A DNA stretch of 11,896 bases, from NCBI GenBank assembly GCA_023436825.1, contig JAEZHS010000551.1, positions 1 to 11,896 on the forward strand. The letters are read 5' to 3'. The stretch comes from Pseudomonadota bacterium. Lineage in GTDB: Bacteria > Pseudomonadota > Alphaproteobacteria > Reyranellales > Reyranellaceae. The translations under genes were made by a program, and so were the position numbers. Position 1 is the first letter of the stretch, and each line of letters starts with the position of its first letter. This document shows positions 6,427 through 11,896 of the stretch, one piece after another. The notes under the pieces are model-generated. The model did not search any database. It had not been told where the DNA came from and saw nothing but the letters and a program-made list of their open reading frames with translations.

Positions 6427-6584
6427 CGGGCTGACGGTCGGCCTTGCGCTCTACTCAAGACTTGCGGGGATCGTCAGCCGGCAACATTCACGACGCATGC
6501 CGATCTCGATCTGCTCCGACTCTGTAGACGCAAGGGCTTACGAAAGACTTACGGCACGATGATTCGCATTCGCAATGCCTTGGG
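6427..6584. other. Spacer with inverted repeat GGCTGACG / CGTCAGCC
   Basis: This 158-bp spacer lies upstream of the membrane protein gene. GGCTGACG at 6429-6436 and CGTCAGCC at 6472-6479 are perfect inverted copies 35 nt apart, next to that gene's start, so in the mRNA they could form a leader stem. A small stem (GCATT-CGC-AATGC, 6566-6578) lies just after the stop of the upstream gene. No clear promoter was found. Confidence 0.35.
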
Positions 6585-7043
6585 TCATCGCTTTTGCGTG
6601 ACGAGCTGCTCGGCCTTGCGCAGCCCGTCAAGGCACTCCGCCTCCATCCCGCGCTGGGCCTGCGCACGTGCCGCGACCAGCAAGGCCTGCAGCGTCGACA
6701 TGTCCGCCGGATCGAGCCGCTGGGCCCTCGAAGTCTTGTCGCTCGGCTGAGGCCGCGTGACATCCGGCATCGTCGGCATGCCGGAATGGGCGCGCGGTGG
6801 GGTGATCACCGAGCGGTCCGACGTGGCGGGCGGCTCGACGACGCCGCCCGACTGGGCCAGGTCGTCGGGGCTCACGGGTTTCTTCATCTCGCCCGGCGGG
6901 ATAGTCGGCGGCTCGGTCGACGTGCCGTAAGCCGCCGCCATCTGCTCCACGCGATCGAGGCAGTTGTCGCCGAAAGCCTGGTCAGGCAGCAGCATGAGGC
7001 TGGCTACCGCGGCCACTGTCGACAGGGCCTTGAATGAGTACAT
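6585..7043 (-). CDS. Small secreted protein with two cysteines, function unknown
   Basis: The 152-residue protein has a clear Sec-type signal peptide (MYSFKALSTVAAVASLMLL, likely cleaved after AFG at residue 25). The mature part starts with NCLDRVEQMAAAYG and continues through a long Pro/Ser/Thr-rich, probably disordered middle (about 42-105, with PPTIPP, PVSPDD and VEPPATSD). It ends in a helical segment, STLQALLVAARAQAQRGMEAECLDGLRKAEQL. The only two cysteines, C28 and C137, both sit in a Cys-Leu-Asp context in the two helical ends, so a disulfide closing the ends together is plausible in the periplasm. The start is well supported by GAGGAG about 4-5 nt upstream of ATG 7043. No catalytic motif is visible. 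Its position after a secreted glycosidase does not by itself show a functional link. Confidence 0.75.
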   Translation of the reverse strand: MYSFKALSTVAAVASLMLLPDQAFGDNCLDRVEQMAAAYGTSTEPPTIPPGEMKKPVSPDDLAQSGGVVEPPATSDRSVITPPRAHSGMPTMPDVTRPQPSDKTSRAQRLDPADMSTLQALLVAARAQAQRGMEAECLDGLRKAEQLVTQKR

Positions 7044-7079
7044 CGCTCTCCTCGCGACGATTTTCCGAGAATCAAACGA

Positions 7080-7104
7080 CCCGGCCCGCGCCGGGGTTGC
7101 CCCG
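7080..7104 (-). terminator. Stem-loops just after the glycosidase gene
   Basis: Two GC-rich hairpins overlap here: CGGGG-TTG-CCCCG (7092-7104), touching the glycosidase stop codon, and CCCGGC-CCGC-GCCGGG (7080-7095). Read on the minus strand, the second is followed by a moderately T-rich stretch (TCGTTTGATTCT). The two cannot form at once. They probably end or attenuate the upstream transcript. Confidence 0.5.
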
Positions 7105-8559
7105 TCACACCAGCGCGTTGCGCTCGATGACCTTGCGGTAGAAGGAGGCGCTGAGCTTGGGCGTGCGCTTCAGCGTCTTGTAATCGACATAGTGCAGCCC
7201 AAAGCGGGTCTCATAGCCGTCGGCCCATTCGAAATTGTCCAGCAGGCTCCACAGGAAATAGCCGCGTACCGGCACGCCCTCGTTGATGGCGCGGTGCAAC
7301 TGGTCGAGGTACTGGCGCAGGAACATGACGCGGTCCAAATCATCGATCTGGCCATCTTCGCCGGGTTCGTCGGCAGCCGACGTGCCGTTCTCGGTGATGT
7401 AGATCTCCTTCACGTTCCACAGTTTCTGAAGCATGCGCGGCGCCCAGTACAGCGCCTGGGGGGCGAATCCCAACCATGGTGATTTCATGTGCGGGTAGGA
7501 GGCGGGCAGCTTCATCTGCGCGTAGCCCGACCCCTCGGTGCGCTCGCGCACGAAGGCGCCCGGCCCATAGACGTTGATGCCGACGAAGTCGACCGGCGTC
7601 GAGATCGTCTTGAGGTCGGCATCGGTGAAGCGCGGCGCGTCGGCGGCGGCCTCCTTCAGGTAGGCGTCGGTGTAGCGGCCTTCCAGCATGACGGTGAGAT
7701 AGGCCGCGTTCAGTTCACGCGTCGCATGCTCGGCGGCGCGGATGTTCTGCGGCGTCTCGACGTCGGGCAGGGCGATGGTGATGTTCTCGGCCGGGCCGAT
7801 CTTGAGGCCGGCTCGGCCGTTGGCCCGCGCGGCCTGGACGCCAAGCCCGTGGGCGAGCACAGCGTGGTGGCGCACCTGGTTGAGCTGCGCCGCAGGCAAT
7901 GTGAGCCCGGGAGCATGGATGCCCTCGCCATAGCCCAGGTCGACGAAGGCGTGCATCTCGTTCAGCGTGAAGAAGCGTCCGACCTTGTCGCCGAGCCCAC
8001 GCACGACGTGCGCCGTGTAGTCGGCAAAAGCCTGGGCCGTGTCGCGCGACTGCCAGCCGCCGCGGTCTTGCAGCGCCTGCGGCAGGTCCCAGTGATAGAG
8101 CGTGGCGTAGGGTTCTATGCCGTTGGCCAGAAGCTCGTCGATCAGGCGCTGATAGAAGGCGAGTCCCTTGTGGTTGGGTGTGCCGCGACCTTCGGGGAAG
8201 AGGCGCGGCCAGGCGATCGAGAAACGGTATGTCTTCACGCCCAGCGCCTTCATCAGCGCCACGTCCTCCTTGTAGAGGTGATAGTGGTCGTCGGCGACGT
8301 CGCCGTTGGAGCGGTCGCGGATCCTGCCGGGCAGCCTGGCGAAGGTGTCCCAGATCGACGGGCCGCGTCCGTCGAGCTCGGTGGCTCCCTCGATCTGGTA
8401 GGCCGATGTCGCGGTTCCCCAGCGGAAGCCCTCGGGGAACTGGGGCTTCGGGAATGGATCGGCCGGCTCTTTCAGCAGTTTGGAACCGGTGAGGCCGAGC
8501 GCTCCGAGGGCGAGGGCCGACACGGCGAGGCCGCGTCGGGTGAAGCGGGAAGAAGTCAT
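7105..8559 (-). CDS. Family 1 glycoside hydrolase (beta-glucosidase-like), Tat-exported
   Basis: This retaining beta-glycosidase is predicted to act in the periplasm or outside the cell on beta-glucosides or related sugars. It has 484 residues. The N-terminus MTSSRFTRRGLAVSALALG is a twin-arginine signal, and the mature GH1 barrel starts around residue 41 (FPEGFRWGTATSAYQIEGA). Expected GH1 residues are present: Q55, H156-W157 (YHWDLP), N200-E201 acid/base, Y331, nucleophile E390 in ITENG, W437, and E444-W445 (DNFEW). The acid/base motif reads TLNEM rather than the family's usual T-x-N-E-P. Other sugar-binding positions look intact, so an active enzyme is likely; substrate preference (gluco-, galacto-, fuco- or xyloside) cannot be read. 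Most bacterial GH1 enzymes are cytoplasmic, so the export signal is notable. The start at ATG 8559 has only a weak ribosome site. It lies 39 bp after the LLM oxidoreductase gene. Confidence 0.95.
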   Translation of the reverse strand: MTSSRFTRRGLAVSALALGALGLTGSKLLKEPADPFPKPQFPEGFRWGTATSAYQIEGATELDGRGPSIWDTFARLPGRIRDRSNGDVADDHYHLYKEDVALMKALGVKTYRFSIAWPRLFPEGRGTPNHKGLAFYQRLIDELLANGIEPYATLYHWDLPQALQDRGGWQSRDTAQAFADYTAHVVRGLGDKVGRFFTLNEMHAFVDLGYGEGIHAPGLTLPAAQLNQVRHHAVLAHGLGVQAARANGRAGLKIGPAENITIALPDVETPQNIRAAEHATRELNAAYLTVMLEGRYTDAYLKEAAADAPRFTDADLKTISTPVDFVGINVYGPGAFVRERTEGSGYAQMKLPASYPHMKSPWLGFAPQALYWAPRMLQKLWNVKEIYITENGTSAADEPGEDGQIDDLDRVMFLRQYLDQLHRAINEGVPVRGYFLWSLLDNFEWADGYETRFGLHYVDYKTLKRTPKLSASFYRKVIERNALV

Positions 8560-8598
8560 CGAGCTCGTAAAGGCGACAGCTGGTCGATGAATATCACG

Positions 8599-9687
8599 TC
8601 AGTAGCGCGCGATCACCTTTTCGGCGAAGTCCTTGAGGTTTTGTCGCGCCGTCTTCATGGCCGGCAGCAGGGAGATCTCGTTGAGGCCCATCGCCTCGCG
8701 CTCGCGCAGCATGGCGATGATCTCGTCGGGCGTGCCGACCAGCCCGCCGGTGGAGCGGATCAGGTCCTCGGTGATGAAGCGCCGCTCCTCCGGCGGCAGA
8801 AAGGCGCAATGGCCGAGATGGATCTGCTGATAGCGCTTGGCTGCCGGCAGCTCCATTTTCTCGGTGAAGGCGAGGTACTCCTCCCACAGCCCGCGGCAAC
8901 GGCCGGCCACGGTGCTGGTGTCGCCGTCCATCTGGTAGAGTTCCCACCAGTAATGCAGCGTGGCGGCGGCCATCGGCCCGATCTCGTCGATGACGCGGTC
9001 CGAGGTCATGCTCTCGCCGGGCCGCAGCACGCAGGCATAGGAGAGGGCGGTGGTATGGAACGTGTCGGGGAGCGTGCGGCCGACCGCGCTCGCGCCCTCG
9101 CGCATCGTGTCGAGGCTCTTCTGCAGCCGCGCCCTGGTCTGGTTGTGCGAGCAGACGCGGCCGTCGCCGTAGGCGCCCGCCGTCTTCAGCGCCAGCGGGC
9201 CGTCGGCGGCGACGTAGATCGGCACCGGATGCTCGACGTCGATGAAGCCTTCGTCGGGATGCAGGAAGCGGATGTCGGTCTTGTCGCCATCGGGCGTGAG
9301 CGCATAATCGACTTCCTGCCCGTGCAGCAGGGCGCGCAGCACGCGCAGGTACTCACGGAATCCGCGCGCCTTCACCGGATCCTTGCCCATGACGCGCATG
9401 GCGGTGTGGCCGGTGCCGATGCCCAGGAAGGTTCGGCCGGGGGCCAGCTTGTTGATGGTGGCGATGGAATGGGCGGTGACCGGCGCCAGCCGGACGCCCG
9501 CTACCGAGACGCCGGTGCCGAGACGGATGCGCGAGGTGTGCTCTGCGGCCAGCGCCAGCGTGGCGTAGGCGTCGGAATAGAGCATCTGCGAATCCGCCGC
9601 CCAGGCCGCGTCATAGCCCATCGCCTCGAGGTCGACGAACAGCGTCCAGTCCGTAATGCGCGGAACGACGGTGACTCCGAACTTCAT
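8599..9687 (-). CDS. LLM-class flavin-dependent oxidoreductase (luciferase-like)
   Basis: The 362-residue protein has the luciferase-like TIM barrel layout. It starts MKFGVTVVPR, has EAMGYDAAWAADSQ near residues 21-34, RIRLGTGVS at 53-61, and GRTFLGIGTGHTAMR at 84-98. A late VGTPDEIIAMLREREAMGLNEISLLP matches the usual C-terminal part. Such proteins use reduced FMN or coenzyme F420 to oxidise or reduce small molecules; F420 versus FMN and the substrate cannot be decided from the sequence. There is no signal peptide, so it is cytoplasmic. The start is well supported by AGAGGA about 8 nt before ATG 9687. It lies 30 bp after the channel gene and 39 bp before the glycosidase gene, so the three may be cotranscribed. 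Confidence 0.9.
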   Translation of the reverse strand: MKFGVTVVPRITDWTLFVDLEAMGYDAAWAADSQMLYSDAYATLALAAEHTSRIRLGTGVSVAGVRLAPVTAHSIATINKLAPGRTFLGIGTGHTAMRVMGKDPVKARGFREYLRVLRALLHGQEVDYALTPDGDKTDIRFLHPDEGFIDVEHPVPIYVAADGPLALKTAGAYGDGRVCSHNQTRARLQKSLDTMREGASAVGRTLPDTFHTTALSYACVLRPGESMTSDRVIDEIGPMAAATLHYWWELYQMDGDTSTVAGRCRGLWEEYLAFTEKMELPAAKRYQQIHLGHCAFLPPEERRFITEDLIRSTGGLVGTPDEIIAMLREREAMGLNEISLLPAMKTARQNLKDFAEKVIARY

Positions 9688-9717
9688 GATGTTTCCTCTT
9701 TTTCTTCCTGGGCGATG

Positions 9718-10413
9718 CTAGTCGCGTAACGGTCCCTGTCCCAGCGACACCAGCCGGGCCAGCAGGGTCGCGGGATAGAGCTGGCCTATGATGGCTTCGA
9801 GATTGCTGAGGCTGCGGGCCAGCGGATGGACCGGAACGATATCGCCGTAGCCAACGGTGGTGAGCGTGGTGAAGCTGAAATAGACGAGGTCGCTCGGCAG
9901 CGAGGTGCGGGCGGCGACGCTAAGGCCGTTGAAGGCCTTGGGTGTGATCGCGCCGACCATGGTGTAGAGCGCCACGAACACCAGGCCGATCGTGAGGTAG
10001 AGCAGGATGGCGCCGACAATGCGATGGTAGGTGATGCGCCCGGGCTCGAATACCGCGCGTGCCACCACCCACATGATGACCCACGCGATCAGCATCCAGG
10101 CCGTCGCTTGCAGACAGATATCGAGGACCTCGTGACCGCCGCGGGCGCGCAGGATCAGGGTGGCGGCGAGCAGGCCGACGACCAGCACGACGCCCGCAAC
10201 CGGTACCAGGCTGCGGGACAGAACCAGCAGGGCGACCGACAGCAGGGCGACGAAGACTCCACCGATCGGCCTGAGGTAGTAGATATGGTCCCGCTCGAAG
10301 GGCGCCATGATGAACAGGTGGATGACGATCAGCACTGCCAGCGCCGTCAGGATGCGATCGCGCCAGCGTTCGTGCACGCGGTCCAGCAAGCCCGCGAATG
10401 GATTGGAAGTCAT
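9718..10413 (-). CDS. Six-TM potassium-channel-like membrane protein (TVGYGD filter)
   Basis: The 231-residue protein carries a textbook K+ selectivity filter, TTLTTVGYGDIVP, with T186-V187-G188-Y189-G190-D191, preceded by the pore helix SDLVYFSFT. Hydrophobic spans lie at about 20-39, 50-66, 69-88, 97-122, 131-156 and 202-223, giving a 6-TM layout with the pore between spans 5 and 6. The fourth span (LDICLQATAWMLIAWVIMWV) lacks the regularly spaced arginines of a voltage sensor, so gating by voltage is unlikely. There is no RCK or cyclic-nucleotide domain; the protein ends 8 residues after the last span. The ATG at 10413 (MTSNPFAG) was chosen, with a G-rich AGGCGGGGG upstream. An upstream TTG at 10461 would add 16 polar residues with no support. 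It follows the GMC oxidoreductase gene by 95 bp. Confidence 0.88.
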   Translation of the reverse strand: MTSNPFAGLLDRVHERWRDRILTALAVLIVIHLFIMAPFERDHIYYLRPIGGVFVALLSVALLVLSRSLVPVAGVVLVVGLLAATLILRARGGHEVLDICLQATAWMLIAWVIMWVVARAVFEPGRITYHRIVGAILLYLTIGLVFVALYTMVGAITPKAFNGLSVAARTSLPSDLVYFSFTTLTTVGYGDIVPVHPLARSLSNLEAIIGQLYPATLLARLVSLGQGPLRD

Positions 10414-10463
10414 GGTCGCCCCCGCCTGATTTGCGTGCTCTTTCGGATCGCGCGCTTCCAACA

Positions 10464-10490
10464 GCGCTCAAGAGCGCGCAAGAGGCGCGC
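10464..10490. repeat. Overlapping short inverted repeats after the GMC gene
   Basis: GCGCTC-AA-GAGCGC (10464-10477) and GCGCGC-AAGAG-GCGCGC (10474-10490) share four bases and are mutually exclusive hairpins. They begin 18 bp downstream of the GMC stop codon in the direction of transcription. They may be a terminator for that gene, without a convincing T-run. Confidence 0.4.
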
Positions 10491-10508
10491 GGTCCGGAAG
10501 AATATGAA

Positions 10509-11896
10509 TCACTGCGCCGCCTGGCGCACCATGTCGGCGCACTTCTCGCCGATCATGATCGAGGGCGCGTTGGTGTTGCCCGCGACGATGCTCGGCATGA
10601 TCGAGGCATCGGCCACGCGCAGCCGCTCGATGCCGTACACGCGAAGCTGCGGGTCGACCACGTCGTCGACGGCGCGGCCCATGCGGCAGGTCCCGACGGG
10701 ATGCAGGTTGGAGACGCCGTTGGCGCGGATATGGGCGCGCAGGCCGGGCTCGTCCTCGACGCCGGCGCCCGGCAGGATCTCCTCGACCACGAAGGGTTTC
10801 AGCGCCGCCTGCTTGCCGATGTCGCGACAGATTCGCAGCCCCTGGATCATGGCATTCCAGTCGTTGGCGCTCTTCAGGAAGTTGAAGCGGATCTCGGGCG
10901 CAGCCAATGGATCGGCCGACTTCAGCCGCACCGTGCCGCGGCCGTCGGGGCGCAAATGGACGGGCGACAGGCCGAAGGCGGAGAAGGGCTGCGCCACCAC
11001 GCCGTGGCGGTTCCGCTCCTTGATCGCCCAGGCGAACATGTTGATCTGCAGGTCGGGCCGCTCCAGCCGCTTGTCGCTGCGCACCAGCGCGCCGACATAG
11101 AGCCCCATGCTGGCCAGCGGCCCGGTGCGCCCGAAGGCGTACTGCATGCCCGCCATGATCCGCCGCGGCAGGCTGTTCACGAGATCGTTCATGGTGACGG
11201 GCTGGGCGCACCTGTAGGCGACGTAGGTGTTGAAATGGTCGTGCAGGTTGCTGCCGACGCCCGGCATGTCCTTGATCACCGCGATGCCGTGCTTCCCGAG
11301 ATGCTCGGCCGGACCCAAGCCCGACAGCATCAGGAGCTGCGGCGAGCCGTAGACGCCGCCCGAGACGATGATCTCGCGGTTGGCGCGTGCCGTCCTGAGG
11401 CCGTCGGGCGTGCGGTATTCGACGCCGACGGCGCGGCCGTTCTCGATCAGCACGCGGGTCGCGTGCGCCGAAGTGGCGATGGTGAGGTTCTTCCGCTTCT
11501 TCGCCTCACGTAGATAGGCGCGCGCGCTCGACCAGCGCCGCGCGCGGTTGATGGTGGTCTGGTAGTAGCCCACGCCTTCCTGGGTCCGGCCATTGAAGTC
11601 GGGATTGGCCGGGATGCCGGCCTGCTGGGCGGCCTCGTGCATGGCCTTGGCGAGCGTCGGCTGCCAGCGATGGTCGGAGACTTTCAGCGGCCCGCCGACG
11701 CCGTGGAACTCGTCGGCGCCGCGCTCCTGGTCCTCGGCGCGCTTGAAGTAGGGGAGGACCGAATCGTAATCCCAGCCCTCGCAGCCGCGCTGGCGCCATT
11801 CGTCGTAGTCGGCGGCGTTGCCGCGCATGTAGACCATGCCGTTGATCGAGCTGGTGCCGCCCAGGACCTTGCCGCGCGGCTGGTACATGATGCGGT
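10509..11896 (-). CDS. GMC-family FAD oxidoreductase (choline-dehydrogenase-like), N-terminus outside the window
   Basis: 461 C-terminal residues are visible and the frame is open to the window edge; the missing N-terminus (roughly 75-80 residues) would hold the GxGxxG dinucleotide-binding motif. Present are the GMC signature PRGKVLGGTSSINGMVYMRG (11823-11882), the second signature EIIVSGGVYGSPQLLMLSGLGP, and the C-terminal LHPVGTCRMG with catalytic His (codon 10701-10703). The partner Asn is in GNTNAPSIMIGEK (10569-10577). Such enzymes oxidise alcohols to aldehydes using FAD. Choline dehydrogenase (BetA) is the closest in style, but many paralogues oxidise other alcohols, and no betaine genes lie nearby, so no symbol is given. 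The ATG at 11888 is internal to a conserved motif and is not the true start. Confidence 0.94.
   Translation of the reverse strand, partial: RIMYQPRGKVLGGTSSINGMVYMRGNAADYDEWRQRGCEGWDYDSVLPYFKRAEDQERGADEFHGVGGPLKVSDHRWQPTLAKAMHEAAQQAGIPANPDFNGRTQEGVGYYQTTINRARRWSSARAYLREAKKRKNLTIATSAHATRVLIENGRAVGVEYRTPDGLRTARANREIIVSGGVYGSPQLLMLSGLGPAEHLGKHGIAVIKDMPGVGSNLHDHFNTYVAYRCAQPVTMNDLVNSLPRRIMAGMQYAFGRTGPLASMGLYVGALVRSDKRLERPDLQINMFAWAIKERNRHGVVAQPFSAFGLSPVHLRPDGRGTVRLKSADPLAAPEIRFNFLKSANDWNAMIQGLRICRDIGKQAALKPFVVEEILPGAGVEDEPGLRAHIRANGVSNLHPVGTCRMGRAVDDVVDPQLRVYGIERLRVADASIMPSIVAGNTNAPSIMIGEKCADMVRQAAQ

Noticed and set aside
7489..9729. 746-codon plus-strand open frame opposite the glycosidase and LLM genes
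   Set aside because: It spans two well-supported minus-strand genes and the spacer between them. No domain is recognisable, and it is explained by GC-rich third positions.
10414..10461. TTG-initiated extension of the channel protein
   Set aside because: It adds 16 polar residues with no ribosome site. ATG 10413 has a purine-rich site and gives a sensible short cytosolic N-terminus.
1..11896. tRNA genes, CRISPR arrays, insertion sequences, phage or toxin-antitoxin genes
   Set aside because: None is supported: there are no spaced direct repeats, no transposase or integrase motifs and no cloverleaf noticed on reading both strands. Small RNA genes could be missed by eye.

Overview
The window looks like chromosomal DNA from a GC-rich alphaproteobacterium. 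The evidence is the gene order at the left end (rne divergent from amiC-mrcA-prfB, which from memory is a common alphaproteobacterial arrangement), the RF2 N-terminus beginning MRAEAQ, and the RNase E N-terminus beginning MARRMLIDASHPEETR. Rhodospirillales or a Reyranella-like lineage is a guess. There are no tRNA, rRNA, CRISPR, transposase or phage signatures.

Left part (1-5377), housekeeping. A truncated rne runs leftward off the window. Across a 479-bp divergent spacer containing an AT-rich island lie, on the + strand, a Tat-type secreted N-acetylmuramoyl-L-alanine amidase, the bifunctional penicillin-binding protein 1A, and release factor 2. prfB is the best-defined regulatory locus here. 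Its first 23 codons end in an in-frame UGA within the classical programmed +1 frameshift site (AGGAGG, 3 nt, CTT TGA C). The protein is therefore encoded by two joined frames, and a simple gene call starting at 4415 would lose its N-terminus. A REP-like inverted repeat sits between mrcA and prfB.

Middle part (5378-5925), convergent intergenic region. About 550 bp without a convincing protein gene lie between prfB (+) and a minus-strand membrane protein gene. It contains a dense series of perfect palindromes and stem-loops. It also holds a strong sigma70-like promoter (TTGACA, 17 bp, TATGGT) abutting a 12-bp palindrome, and this points into a long (11+12 bp) hairpin. It is the best candidate in the window for something undescribed, either a small or antisense RNA or a REP-like repeat, but this is inference.

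Right part (5926-11896), all minus strand. In transcription order there is a GMC-family (choline-dehydrogenase-like) oxidoreductase whose N-terminus is outside the window, a six-TM potassium-channel-like protein with a TVGYGD filter, an LLM-class flavin-dependent oxidoreductase, a Tat-exported family 1 glycoside hydrolase, a small secreted protein with two cysteines, and a small membrane protein. The spacers in the channel-LLM-GH1 stretch are 30-37 bp, compatible with an operon. A GC-rich stem-loop pair follows the glycosidase. No shared pathway is evident for these accessory genes.
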